NCBI RefSeq assembly: GCF_001270495.1
Contig: NZ_LGUR01000117.1
Location: forward strand, 310,001 to 374,000
Source of the DNA: Streptomyces viridochromogenes
Lineage (GTDB): Bacteria; Actinomycetota; Actinomycetes; Streptomycetales; Streptomycetaceae
Length of the DNA: 64,000 nt
Direction: 5' to 3'
Positions 50,451 to 59,234 of this stretch are shown here, in pieces; positions within the stretch are counted from its first letter, which is position 1; each line of letters starts with the position of its first letter. Under the pieces are notes generated by a model, which saw nothing but the letters and a program-made list of their open reading frames with translations, did not search any database and had not been told where the DNA came from. Position numbers and translations under genes: made by a program.

Positions 50451-50640
50451 CGCTGGCGACGGACGCGCCCTTGCCGGGACGGACGATCTGGAGGGCCAGG
50501 TAGGGCACGAAGGCCACTACGTCACGGCCTTGGCTGCCCTTGCGGCCCACGAACTCCACACCGTGGTCCGTGTACCGCATGGAGCGGGCCTCCACGGTCT
50601 GAGTGCTGCCATCCGTGAACGTCACTTCGAACTCAGTCAT
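50416..50640 (-). CDS. Small phage protein on the opposite strand
   Basis: 74 aa, ATG at 50640. MTEFEVTFTDGSTQTVEARS, then MRYTDHGVEFVGRKGSQGRD and VVAFVPYLALQIVRPGKG: the beta-strand pattern and coherent composition suggest a real small protein. A weak GGAG lies close to the ATG. It is the only minus-strand gene in the visible prophage and converges on the membrane protein. No known family is recognised. Confidence 0.55.
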   Translation of the reverse strand: MTEFEVTFTDGSTQTVEARSMRYTDHGVEFVGRKGSQGRDVVAFVPYLALQIVRPGKGASVASATPSRPSESGA

Positions 50641-50672
50641 GGCTCCAAGCCTACTCAATGGGGGTGGCTGCC

Positions 50673-51041
50673 GTGGCCCATCGCGCATTGTCCGTATGCC
50701 CGACGCCTGGGTGTCCCACGCTGACGCCTGGTGGCCGCTGCGACGCGTGCAAGGCGAACGCAAGACGTTCACGACGCTCGCCCACCCAGGCTGGCTACGA
50801 TGCTCAATGGAAGCGCACACGACGCGCGTACCTCATGGCCCATCCGCTGTGTGAGTGCGAGGACTGTGCATCCATCCCTTCGCCGCTGCGATCAGCTGCC
50901 ACGGAGGTTGACCACATCGACGGCCTGGGCCCACTCGGTCCACGTGGTCACGACTGGTCCAACCTCAGGGCGATGACGAAGCGCTGTCACTCACGCTCGA
51001 CTGCACGCAACCAGCCTGGAGGCTGGAACGACCGCGCTTGA
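50673..51041 (+). CDS. HNH endonuclease next to terminase genes
   Basis: 122 aa if the GTG at 50673 is used (GGGGGTGG upstream); an ATG at 50658 is the alternative. Zinc motif CPTPGCPTLTPGGRCDAC at the start and HNH centre EVDHIDGLGPLGPRGHDWSN, LRAMTKRCHSRSTARNQPGG. HNH proteins directly before the small terminase are known from long-tailed phages, where they stimulate the large terminase during DNA packaging. Confidence 0.85.
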   Translation: MAHRALSVCPTPGCPTLTPGGRCDACKANARRSRRSPTQAGYDAQWKRTRRAYLMAHPLCECEDCASIPSPLRSAATEVDHIDGLGPLGPRGHDWSNLRAMTKRCHSRSTARNQPGGWNDRA

Positions 51042-51209
51042 TCACTCAGCGCTGAGTCACCGAGCGTGACGGGGGCCGGGGGGTGACCCCTAACGATCAT
51101 GGACCTCCAGAACGCGGGGGAGGGCTCTGGCCCCTGCGCCCGGTTCAGACACCTGATGTGACCCCCGATACACGCACGCATCGTGACTGCCCGAAGGGGG
51201 TGATCACCC

Positions 51210-51677
51210 ATGCCCAGAGGTGGAGCACGCGCCCGCTCCGGGCCGGCGCCGACCAGCACCGAGCGGAGCCACAAGGCCAAGACCGACACCCAGGGGTGGG
51301 TCACTCTCCCTATCGACGGCCGCGACGGCCCGTTGCCCGCCTTCCCGCTGTCCTCCCCGAGCGACCGTGAGTACGAACTCTGGGAACGGCTCTGGGAGAC
51401 GCCGCAGGCCGTCATGTGGGAACAGCTGAACCAGGAGTTTGAGGTGGCGTCCTACGTGCGCCTCCTGGTCCGCGCTGAGAAGCCCGGATCGTCCGCCATC
51501 ATCTGGGGCCAGGCAAAGCAATTCGCGGAGTCGCTGGGCCTCTCCGTGTCCGGCATGCAGCGAAACCGCTGGACGATCGCCCCCGTTAACGACGATTCCG
51601 ACCAGTCGGCGCCCCAGTCCGCTGTCTCCCCTGTCGCCGACCTGGCCGCGCGCCTGAGGGCGGTGTCAGGTGACTGA
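51210..51677 (+). CDS. terS: Phage terminase small subunit
   Basis: 155 aa. N-terminal basic, disordered region (MPRGGARARSGPAPTSTERS), then helical segments EYELWERLWETPQAVMWEQL and LVRAEKPGSSAIIWGQAKQF. It binds the packaging start and guides the large subunit. Identified chiefly by position, 8-nt overlap with the large subunit and length. Confidence 0.75.
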   Translation: MPRGGARARSGPAPTSTERSHKAKTDTQGWVTLPIDGRDGPLPAFPLSSPSDREYELWERLWETPQAVMWEQLNQEFEVASYVRLLVRAEKPGSSAIIWGQAKQFAESLGLSVSGMQRNRWTIAPVNDDSDQSAPQSAVSPVADLAARLRAVSGD

Positions 51678-53280
51678 CGGCAAGTGCCTGGTCGTCACGC
51701 TGGCGTGGATCGAGCGGCACGCTGTCATCCCTGACGGCTTCGACCAGGGCAAGCCGTTCACGATGCTGCCGTGGCAGCTGAAGGTGGCGAGCAACCTCTA
51801 CACGGTCAAGGCCACGGCCCAGGTCGGCCAGAAGTCGACCGCGTTCGTGTACCGCCGTGCCCAGGTGATCATGCCCCAGAAGTCGGGCAAGGGCCCCTTC
51901 GCTGCCGCTGTCGTCCTGGCCGAAGCCGCGGGTCCGACCGTGTTCGATGGCTTCGCGGAGGGCGGGGAAGCGTACGAGTGCGCCGACTGGGGCTGTCCCT
52001 GCGGTTGGTCGTACGTTTACGGCGAGGGCGAGCCTATGGCTGTCCCCCAGCCGACGCCCCTGATTCAGCTTCTGGCGACCTCTGAGGACCAGGTAGCGAA
52101 CGTCTACCGGCCGCTGAAGGCCATGATCAAGCACGGCCACCTGTCCGCGCTGATGAGCGTGCGCGAGGGGTTCGTCAAGGTCGGCGACGAGGGCCGAATA
52201 GACGTGGTCACCTCGTCCGCACAGAGCCGCCTGGGCAACCCCATCACCTTCGCCATCCAGGACGAGACAGGCACGTACACGGCGACGAACAAGATGATCA
52301 AAGTCGCTGAGACGATGCGTCGCGGCCTCGCCGGCATGTCCGGCCGGTCCATGGAGACGACGAACGCGTACGACCCGTCCGAGTACTCCACGGCCCAGAA
52401 GACGCACGAGTCCAGCGCGGAGGACGTCTACCGCTACTTCCCGCAGGCTCCGCCCACGCTGAGCTACCGGAACAAGCAGGAACGACGCCGCATCCACCGC
52501 GCCGTGTACGTCGACTGCCCTCACATCGACCTGGACGCGATCGAGGCCGAAGCGGCGGAGCTACTGGAGTCCGACCCTGGCCAGGCCGAACGATTCTTTG
52601 GCAACCGCATCGTCGCAGGTCACGGCGCTTGGCTTGAAGCCGCGCAGTGGTTGTCTCGCGCGAGCGAGCGCGAGAAGCCTGCGCCGTCCCAGTACAAGCT
52701 GATGAAGGTCCCGATTGTCCTTGGGTTCGACGGCTCCGACAGCGACGACTGGACAGGCGTCCGCGCTGAGACGATGGATGGCTATCAATTCACGCCGACC
52801 TACGGCCCCAGCAAGCGACCCACCGTGTGGGACCCCGCTGAGTGGGGTGGACAGGTCCCCCGCCTGGAGGTCGACGCGGCGGTTGATGAGCTGTTCCGCA
52901 CGTACGACGTCAAGTTGATGTACTGCGACCCCCCGTACTGGGAGACAGAGGTCGACAACTGGGCGGAGCGCTACGGCGAACGCCGCGTTATCCGCTGGCA
53001 TACGCGCCGCATCGTCCAGATGCATGCCGCCGCTGAGCGGATCAAGACGGACATCATCAAGCGCGACTCGGGGTTCACGCACGACGGTTGCGAGATCACC
53101 GAACGCCACATGTTCAACGCACGCATGGCCGCTCGGCCGAGTGACCGGTACGTCCTGGCGAAGCCGGAACACCGCCGGAAGATCGACCTCGCCGTTGTGA
53201 GCGTGCTCACCCATGAAGCCGCGTGCGATGCCATCGCCGCAGGCCTGTTGAAGAAGAAGCCGCTGTACATGTCGGCGTGA
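51670..53280 (+). CDS. terL: Phage terminase large subunit
   Basis: 536 aa from GTG at 51670. Packaging ATPase with a Walker A-like MPQKSGKG at residues 68-75 and Walker B with catalytic Glu in FAIQDETG near 197-200; the C-terminal nuclease domain has GFDGSDSDDWTG (first metal-binding Asp) and MYCDPPYW. It cuts and pumps DNA into the prohead. Overlaps terS by 8 nt. Confidence 0.92.
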   Translation: MTDGKCLVVTLAWIERHAVIPDGFDQGKPFTMLPWQLKVASNLYTVKATAQVGQKSTAFVYRRAQVIMPQKSGKGPFAAAVVLAEAAGPTVFDGFAEGGEAYECADWGCPCGWSYVYGEGEPMAVPQPTPLIQLLATSEDQVANVYRPLKAMIKHGHLSALMSVREGFVKVGDEGRIDVVTSSAQSRLGNPITFAIQDETGTYTATNKMIKVAETMRRGLAGMSGRSMETTNAYDPSEYSTAQKTHESSAEDVYRYFPQAPPTLSYRNKQERRRIHRAVYVDCPHIDLDAIEAEAAELLESDPGQAERFFGNRIVAGHGAWLEAAQWLSRASEREKPAPSQYKLMKVPIVLGFDGSDSDDWTGVRAETMDGYQFTPTYGPSKRPTVWDPAEWGGQVPRLEVDAAVDELFRTYDVKLMYCDPPYWETEVDNWAERYGERRVIRWHTRRIVQMHAAAERIKTDIIKRDSGFTHDGCEITERHMFNARMAARPSDRYVLAKPEHRRKIDLAVVSVLTHEAACDAIAAGLLKKKPLYMSA

Positions 53281-53294
53281 AAGGAGTGTGGGCG

Positions 53295-54800
53295 TTGGCT
53301 ACCCGTGAACAGGCTCTTACGCTGGTCGGCTTGCTGGAGAATGAGCTACTGCGCCGGCGCCCACAGATTCAGCTGACCTCTGACTTCTACCGGGGGAACC
53401 AGCCGCTGACCTTCGCCTCCGACCAGTTCCGCAAGTTCCACGGGGACCGGTATCGCAAGTTCGCGGACAACTGGGTCCAGGTCGTCAGTGACTCCCCCGT
53501 GGAGCGTCTCACCGTGAACGGCTGCATGCCGTCCGGGGTGACCGAGGCAGACAAGGAGTCGTGGCGCGTCTGGCAGGAGAACGGCCTGGACGCTGACTCC
53601 CAGCTGGGCTTCCTGGGGGCCGTGAACGCCTCCCGTTCCTTCGTCCTGGTCTGGGGCAACCCCGACGACGAGGAGACGCCCGAAGTCACCTTCGAGGACG
53701 CGTCGCAGGCCATAGTGGCGTACGTGCCAGGCTCACGCCGTAGGCGCCGTGCCGCGCTGAAGCGATGGGACGACGGCGACAGGTCGCACGCAACGCTGTA
53801 CCTGCCTGACGAGGTCTGGAAGTTCGAACGGCCGATCCTGGCCGCCGGCACCGAGTCACCGCAGATGCGCGCTGTTGACGAGGAGCTGTCGAAGTGGGGC
53901 CTCCGGGACACTGGCCTGGAGCCGAACCCCCAGCCCAACCCGATGGGCGTCGTGCCCATGGTGGAACTTCCGAACAGGCCGACGCTGGTGGACGACCCGA
54001 TCAGCGACGTAACCGGCGTGATCTCCATGCAGAACGCCGTCAATCTCCTGTGGGCCCAGCTGTTCACGGCGGCTGACTACGCGTCGTTCCCCCAGCGCAT
54101 CGTCCTGGGCGCGGAGGTCCCTGAAATCCCGATCCTGGACGAGAACGGCCAGATAGTCGGGTCGCGCCCCGTGGACCTGGAGCGCTTCGCTGTCGACCGC
54201 GTCATGTTCTTTACGGGCGATGACGTCAAGGTCACGGAGTGGACGGCTGCCAACCTGGAGGCGTACACGAAGGTGATCGAGGTCGCCGTAGGCCACATTG
54301 CCGCGCAAACGAGGACACCGCAGCACTACTTGGTTGGCAAGATGGCCAACCTGAGTGGGGATGCACTCCTAGCCGCTGAGACCGGTCTGGTGAAGCGTGT
54401 CGAGGAGAAGCAAATCTGGTTCGGCCAGGCCCTCCGCGAGATGTTCCGTCTCATTGCCCTGGCACAAGGCCAGGACGCGAAGGCGCGAGCGATAGCCAGT
54501 GGTCGCGTTCTGTGGGCGGACGCTGAGTCTCGTTCCCAGGCCCAGCTGGCAGATGCACTGACCAAGCTGCGACAGATCGGCTTCCCGTTCGAGTGGCTGG
54601 CCCTTCGGTTCGGCTTGACCCCGACGGAGGTTGCTGACCTCCTCCTCATGCGGGACCGCGAACTTCAGGCCGATCCGATAGGCGCAATGACCCAGCTCAT
54701 GGCGCAGGACCCCGCCCTGGGTTCAGCCGACCCAATTGGGGCGTCTGGTGGTGACGATGGCGTGGAACCCGTGGGCCAGGAGGCACCAACAGCAGCGTGA
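53295..54800 (+). CDS. Phage portal protein (SPP1 gp6-like)
   Basis: 501 aa. TTG at 53295 is selected because AAGGAG lies 8 nt upstream and the product begins ATREQALTLVGLLENELLRR, the usual portal start. FYRGNQPLTFASDQFRKFHG and NLSGDALLAAETGLVKRVEE are characteristic of actinophage portals; an acidic low-complexity tail follows residue 470. It forms the dodecameric ring at one capsid vertex. TTG is rare, but no better start exists. Confidence 0.88.
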   Translation: MATREQALTLVGLLENELLRRRPQIQLTSDFYRGNQPLTFASDQFRKFHGDRYRKFADNWVQVVSDSPVERLTVNGCMPSGVTEADKESWRVWQENGLDADSQLGFLGAVNASRSFVLVWGNPDDEETPEVTFEDASQAIVAYVPGSRRRRRAALKRWDDGDRSHATLYLPDEVWKFERPILAAGTESPQMRAVDEELSKWGLRDTGLEPNPQPNPMGVVPMVELPNRPTLVDDPISDVTGVISMQNAVNLLWAQLFTAADYASFPQRIVLGAEVPEIPILDENGQIVGSRPVDLERFAVDRVMFFTGDDVKVTEWTAANLEAYTKVIEVAVGHIAAQTRTPQHYLVGKMANLSGDALLAAETGLVKRVEEKQIWFGQALREMFRLIALAQGQDAKARAIASGRVLWADAESRSQAQLADALTKLRQIGFPFEWLALRFGLTPTEVADLLLMRDRELQADPIGAMTQLMAQDPALGSADPIGASGGDDGVEPVGQEAPTAA

Positions 54801-55662
54801 AGCCCTGGCGGAGACCACGGCTCGCGCAGTCCTAGCCGAGTGGGCGAAGGTCCGGCCTGACGACGTGGCGCGCGACTGGGGGCGACTACTCCCCCGGGTC
54901 ACTGCGTACGTCCAGGCCGGACAGCTCCACGCGGCAGAGGGCACGCACACCTTCATGAAGGATCTCCTGGGGCCCGACGCCGAAGGCGCCCCGGAGGTCG
55001 TCCCCGAGCAATTCGCATCTCAGACGCCCGACGGCCGGAACCTTACGGGGGTCCTGGCACGCGCGATCCCGACGGCCATCAGGTCCCGCTCGGCCGGCCA
55101 GTCCCCGCAGACCGCAATGGCGCGGGGCGCTGCCTTCCTGGACATGGTGGTACGGACGATCGTTTCCGACACGGGGCGCCAGGCGGACCAGGCCGCAATG
55201 GTCGCTAACCGCAGGGTCGTCGCGTACGTGCGCGTAGTGGAGTTGCCCGCCTGTTCGAGATGCATCATCCTCGCCGGCCGCGAGTATGGCGTGTCGACCG
55301 GTTTCCTTCGGCATCCCCGCTGTGACTGCACCATGGAGCCGGTTACCCGCCGCAACAGGCCGATGCCGCTGGACGCTGAAGAGCTGTTCGAGTCGATGAC
55401 TCCGGCACAGCGGCGGAAGGCGTTCGGTGAAGCGGGCACGAAGGCCATTGAGGACGGCGCTCGTATCTCGTCCGTCGTGAACGCCCGCAAGTCCATGGCG
55501 AAGGTCGAGATGTTCGGCCAGACGGTCCAGGTCACGTACGCGGGCACTGGTTCGCGGAAGAAGAAGCGACCGCCACGGCTCATGCCGGAGGAGATCTACC
55601 GCCAGGCCGAGTCTCGCGAGCACGCGATTCGCCTTCTCTACAAGAACGGCTACCTGAGGTAG
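54757..55662 (+). CDS. Minor head protein (MuF/VG15-like)
   Basis: 301 aa, ATG at 54757 inside the end of the portal gene (44-nt overlap). Helical first half, then VRVVELPACSRCIILAGREY, STGFLRHPRCDCTMEPVTRR: the Cys/His set C-x-x-C...H-x-x-C-x-C is that of the minor capsid/MuF-like proteins following portals in actinophages. Ejected or head-inner protein. A Lys/Arg-rich segment (SRKKKRPPRLMPEEIYRQAE) is near the end. Confidence 0.75.
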   Translation: MAWNPWARRHQQQREALAETTARAVLAEWAKVRPDDVARDWGRLLPRVTAYVQAGQLHAAEGTHTFMKDLLGPDAEGAPEVVPEQFASQTPDGRNLTGVLARAIPTAIRSRSAGQSPQTAMARGAAFLDMVVRTIVSDTGRQADQAAMVANRRVVAYVRVVELPACSRCIILAGREYGVSTGFLRHPRCDCTMEPVTRRNRPMPLDAEELFESMTPAQRRKAFGEAGTKAIEDGARISSVVNARKSMAKVEMFGQTVQVTYAGTGSRKKKRPPRLMPEEIYRQAESREHAIRLLYKNGYLR

Positions 55663-55747
55663 CGCGCAACGCGCCCTCTCCCCCTTCTCTCTGACCCCCG
55701 CGCAAGGCGGCTGGGTCCCTTTCCCGACCCCGCAACGGAGGCTTCGC

Positions 55748-56434
55748 ATGCCCGAAAACACCGACGAGACGACCCCCCAGACCGGCACCGAGGAGACCCA
55801 CACTCCTGGTACCGGAGAGGGCGCCCCCCAGGGGACCGGCCCGACTGGCGACGGTGACGGCACTGCCGGAGGCTCCGACACCCCGGAGGGCACGGACGCC
55901 CTGGGCGACGCCGGTAAGAAGGCCCTGGACTCCATGAAGGGCAAATGGCACTCGGAGCGGGACCGGCGCCGTGAGCTGGAGGCAGAGCTGGAGACCCTGA
56001 GGGCCCCGAAGCCGTCCGGCGACAACGACCAGCCTGACCCGGAAGCGATCCGGCGTGAGGCTACGCGGGAGGCCACGAAGGCCGCGAACACCCGCATCCT
56101 GCGATCGGAGATCAAGGCCGCTGCCGCGGGCAAGCTGGCCGACCCGACCGACGCACTGGCGTACCTGGACCTGTCGTCCTTCGAGGTCGACGAGAACGGC
56201 GACGTGGACGCCGACGAGGTCCGGGACGCGATCGACGATCTTTTGACCCGGAAGCCCTACCTGGCCGCAACTGGCCGACCGCGCTTCCAGGGGTCCGGCG
56301 ACGGTGGCGCTCAGCGCAAGGCGGAGGGACCGTCCCAGCTCACCCGCGAGGACCTGAAGCGGATGGGCCCCGCCGAGATTCACCAGGCCAAGCGTGACGG
56401 CCGCCTGAACAAGGTGCTCGGCATCTCCCAGTAA
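55748..56434 (+). CDS. Capsid scaffolding protein
   Basis: 228 aa. Residues 1-55 are acidic, Thr/Gly-rich and disordered; residues 58-80 are a charged coiled coil (KWHSERDRRRELEAELETLR); the C-terminus LTREDLKRMGPAEIHQAKRD ends DGRLNKVLGI, as in scaffolds that bind capsid subunits. Immediately upstream of the capsid gene. It should leave the prohead on maturation. Confidence 0.82.
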   Translation: MPENTDETTPQTGTEETHTPGTGEGAPQGTGPTGDGDGTAGGSDTPEGTDALGDAGKKALDSMKGKWHSERDRRRELEAELETLRAPKPSGDNDQPDPEAIRREATREATKAANTRILRSEIKAAAAGKLADPTDALAYLDLSSFEVDENGDVDADEVRDAIDDLLTRKPYLAATGRPRFQGSGDGGAQRKAEGPSQLTREDLKRMGPAEIHQAKRDGRLNKVLGISQ

Positions 56435-56458
56435 CCCCCTTAGACGCTTGGAGCGTTC

Positions 56459-57334
56459 ATGGCTGTTGACACATTCATCCCTGAGGTCTGGGCGGCTGAC
56501 CTGTTCGTGGCCCTCCGCCACGACACCGTGTTCGGTCAGTCCGGCATCATCAACCGGGACTACGAGGGCGAGATTTCGGCGTCCGGCGACACCGTCCACA
56601 TCGGTTCGCTGACGCGTCCGACCATCGCCACGTACACGAAGAACTCCACGGCGATCAACCCCCAGACCCTGACCACCACGGACCAGACGCTTCTGGTCGA
56701 CCAGAGCAAGTACTTTGCCTTCGAGGTCGATGACATCGACCGGCGCCAGGCCCGCGACGGTGGCCAGCTCCTGAACAAGGCCGCGAACGACGCCGCGTTC
56801 GGCCTGGCCGACACGGCGGACCTGTTCCTGTCCGCTCTGATGACCGCGAACGCGGGCAACGTCATCACCGCTGGTGACGCTGCGACCGCTGACGCTGCGT
56901 ACAAGATCGTGCTCGCCCTGAAGGTGAAGCTGGACAAGGCGAAGGTCCCGAGCGCCGGTCGCTTCCTGATCGTCTCGCCGGAGTTCCACGCGCTCCTGCT
57001 CCAGGACGCCCGGTTCATCGACGCGTCCCAGTACGGCGACAGCAACGCCATCCGCAACGGTGAGGTTGGCCGGATCCTGGGCTTCAACGTCCTGGTCAGC
57101 CTGAACCTTCCGGCTGGCACCGCCGGCACCGCGCCGGAGGTCTCGAACTTCGTCGTGGCCGGTCACGCCATGGCGACCACGTTCGCGGAGCAGATCAACA
57201 AGGTCGAGGCGTACCGCCCTGAGGGCAGCTTCGGCGACGCGATCAAGGGCCTTCACCTGTACGGCGCGAAGGTCGTCCGCCCGGAGGCCCTGGCCGTCAT
57301 GGACGTGGACGTGACTTCGGGTCTGCCCACCTGA
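56459..57334 (+). CDS. Major capsid protein
   Basis: 291 aa. HK97-fold of the P22-coat-like type: FIPEVWAADLFVALRHDTVF, GDTVHIGSLTRPTIATYTKN, YFAFEVDDIDRRQARDGGQL and FLIVSPEFHALLLQDARFID. The ATG follows a small hairpin ACGCT-TGG-AGCGT that contains the ribosome binding region (56444-56456). Most abundant virion protein, and a strong hairpin follows the gene. Confidence 0.9.
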   Translation: MAVDTFIPEVWAADLFVALRHDTVFGQSGIINRDYEGEISASGDTVHIGSLTRPTIATYTKNSTAINPQTLTTTDQTLLVDQSKYFAFEVDDIDRRQARDGGQLLNKAANDAAFGLADTADLFLSALMTANAGNVITAGDAATADAAYKIVLALKVKLDKAKVPSAGRFLIVSPEFHALLLQDARFIDASQYGDSNAIRNGEVGRILGFNVLVSLNLPAGTAGTAPEVSNFVVAGHAMATTFAEQINKVEAYRPEGSFGDAIKGLHLYGAKVVRPEALAVMDVDVTSGLPT

Positions 57335-57348
57335 TCCAGCTGAGTAGT

Positions 57349-57376
57349 GGGTCCGCTGGCTAGCGCTGGCGGGCCC
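57349..57376 (+). terminator. Hairpin after the capsid gene
   Basis: GGGTCCGC pairs with GCGGGCCC (one G-U) over a 12-nt loop containing TAGCGCT, then a pyrimidine-rich tract. Likely an attenuator that lowers expression of genes after the capsid. Confidence 0.5.
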
Positions 57377-57422
57377 GCCTCGGTTCCCTTCCCTCTCCCT
57401 CTTTCCCACCAGGAGTGCACCC

Positions 57423-57590
57423 ATGGCGGACGTCGCCGTTGAGATCGTGAACAACTCCAAGCAGACCGTTCGTATGACCGTGGACGACGGCGAACAGCTG
57501 GACTACCTGAAGAAGCTGGTCCGGCGCGAGGACCTCCAGTCCGTCAAGGTCGTGACTCCGGCCGGTCGCAAGCCCGCCGCGAGCAAGTAA
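57423..57590 (+). CDS. Small phage head-region protein (55 aa)
   Basis: ATG at 57423 preceded by CAGGAG. Product MADVAVEIVNNSKQTVRMTV DDGEQLDYLKKLVRREDLQS ... KVVTPAGRKPAASK, acidic middle and basic end. Situated between capsid and connector as in many actinophages. No function is known. Confidence 0.65.
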   Translation: MADVAVEIVNNSKQTVRMTVDDGEQLDYLKKLVRREDLQSVKVVTPAGRKPAASK

Positions 57591-57604
57591 GGGAGTGACG
57601 TCCC

Positions 57605-58192
57605 GTGGCCCTGTCCCCGCTGGCGACGACCGCTGACCTTGCGGCCAGGGGCGTCACTGTCGCGGCTGAAGAGACAGCCTTCGTTAACTCCGCCCTGGCC
57701 ACTGCCTCCGCTGTGGTGCGCGAAGCGGCTGGGTCCCCGATCAGCGAGACGACCAGCACGGTTGAACTGCCCGGCGAGGCCGCTGCATGGCTGCACTTGC
57801 CTGGCCTTCCGGTCCGGTCGGTGTCTGCTGTCCTCCTGGACGGCGTGGCTGTGACGGACTGGAAGCTTCGCGCTGGCGCCCTCTGGCGCGCGTGCGGATG
57901 GCAGTCTGGATGCGACCCGTCTGACGTGACGGTGACGTACGTTCACGGTCTGCCGGAAGTCCCGGAGGACATCGTGGACCTGGTGTGCCGCATGGCTGGC
58001 CAGGCCCTGGTGAAGTACCGGGAGAACCCTGAGGCGATCGGCACGAAGCCTGTCGTTCAGGAGCGCATCGGCGACTACTCCGTCACCTACGCCTACGAAC
58101 TCACCTACTCCGACATGGAGTTGCCGAAGTACCTGCGCCGTCGGCTGGCCGCGCGCTTCGGTAACGGTGTTGAGACGGCGAGGACACGTTGA
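57605..58192 (+). CDS. Head-tail connector protein (gp6-like)
   Basis: 195 aa from GTG at 57605. ATTADLAARGVTVAAEETAF then VNSALATASAVVREAAGSPI, with PEDIVDLVCRMAGQALVKYR, the helical fold of phage connectors attached below the portal. Start is 15 nt after the previous stop; the following gene overlaps by TTGA. Confidence 0.8.
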   Translation: MALSPLATTADLAARGVTVAAEETAFVNSALATASAVVREAAGSPISETTSTVELPGEAAAWLHLPGLPVRSVSAVLLDGVAVTDWKLRAGALWRACGWQSGCDPSDVTVTYVHGLPEVPEDIVDLVCRMAGQALVKYRENPEAIGTKPVVQERIGDYSVTYAYELTYSDMELPKYLRRRLAARFGNGVETARTR

Positions 58193-58518
58193 GCCGCGTC
58201 TCTCATCTGCTGAACAGGCAGCTTCAGGTGTGGCGGCACGTCCGCACGCCGGACGGCGGGGGTGGCTGGACCCAGGCCTGGACCCAGGTGTCCACCACGC
58301 GGGCCAGGATCTCCCAGCCGTCCGCCCGTGAACGCGTCGTCGCCGACGCCTCCCAGGCCCAGCTGACCCACGTCATCTACACGCCCGACGGCGCGGACAT
58401 CCGACGTGGTGACGAACTGCGCCTGGGCGCCCGGGTCTTTGAGGTCCTGGCCACCTACGAACCCTCCGAGCCTGGCACCTACCTGCGCGTGAACTGCGAG
58501 GAGCGCCAGCCAACCTAA
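58189..58518 (+). CDS. Head closure/head-tail adaptor protein
   Basis: 109 aa from TTG at 58189. Small beta-barrel: LLNRQLQVWRHVRTPDGGGG, HVIYTPDGADIRRGDELRLG and FEVLATYEPSEPGTYLRVNC match the head-tail joining adaptor family. It seals the connector after DNA packaging. Confidence 0.8.
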   Translation: MSRVSHLLNRQLQVWRHVRTPDGGGGWTQAWTQVSTTRARISQPSARERVVADASQAQLTHVIYTPDGADIRRGDELRLGARVFEVLATYEPSEPGTYLRVNCEERQPT

Positions 58519-58530
58519 GGAGTCCCGCGC

Positions 58531-58857
58531 ATGGCGGCTCTTTCCGCTCAGCGTCTGGCCGTGGCTGGCGCTGCTCCTTCCTACTCCGCTGCGGCAGCTG
58601 GCGGTGACACGGCCCCTGTCGGCAAGGGGCTGGTCCTCCACGTCGTGAACGGCAGCGGCAGCGCAGTCACCGTCACCGTTGTGACCCCCGGCACCATCGA
58701 CGGCCTGGCCGTGGCAGACGCTGCACTATCCGTACCGGCTGGTGCGAGCGGCTTCATCCCGCTGGGGAACGTGTACCGCAACCCGTCGACCAACCGAGCG
58801 GCTGTCACCTACAGCGCCACCACAACCGTGAGCGTGGCCGTCCTCCAGCTTCCGTAA
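58531..58857 (+). CDS. Phage beta-rich protein of unknown function
   Basis: 108 aa. Ala/Gly/Val/Thr-rich strands (GKGLVLHVVNGSGSAVTVTV, YRNPSTNRAAVTYSATTTVS) suggest an all-beta head decoration or adaptor protein. No family can be named. Good ribosome binding site AAGGAG at 58517. Confidence 0.65.
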   Translation: MAALSAQRLAVAGAAPSYSAAAAGGDTAPVGKGLVLHVVNGSGSAVTVTVVTPGTIDGLAVADAALSVPAGASGFIPLGNVYRNPSTNRAAVTYSATTTVSVAVLQLP

Positions 58858-58866
58858 GGGGGCCGT

Positions 58867-59232
58867 ATGAACGCTGCATTCAGCGGCCTTCGCACTGCCC
58901 TGGCCCGCCTTCGCCTGATCCCCGCGCGCGTGAACGAAGCGCGATCGGAGGCCTTGCGCGACTGGGCGGAGGCCCTGGAGAAGACAGCGAAGGACCTCGC
59001 ACCTGTCCGACGCGGCGTCCTGCGCGACTCGATCCAGGCGAAGGTCAATGAGTCGTCGGGCAAGGCATGGGTCCGGGTCGACCCGACCCAGTCCCTGGAC
59101 TACCCGTACTACGTGGAGAAGGGCACTTCCAAGATGGAGGCCCAGCCCTTCCTTGGTCCCGCCGCGCAGATCCACCGACGCACTGGCGAGCGAGCCCTTC
59201 GCCGTGCTGTCCCGAGACGGCTGGGGAGGTAG
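58867..59232 (+). CDS. HK97 gp10-like head-tail protein
   Basis: 121 aa. Helical start LRLIPARVNEARSEALRDWA, then LAPVRRGVLRDSIQAKVNES, YYVEKGTSKMEAQPFLGPA, the motif set of HK97-gp10 family proteins that link head and tail. It ends at 59232, 2 nt before the presumed AUA start of the tail terminator. Confidence 0.83.
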   Translation: MNAAFSGLRTALARLRLIPARVNEARSEALRDWAEALEKTAKDLAPVRRGVLRDSIQAKVNESSGKAWVRVDPTQSLDYPYYVEKGTSKMEAQPFLGPAAQIHRRTGERALRRAVPRRLGR

Positions 59233-59234
59233 CC

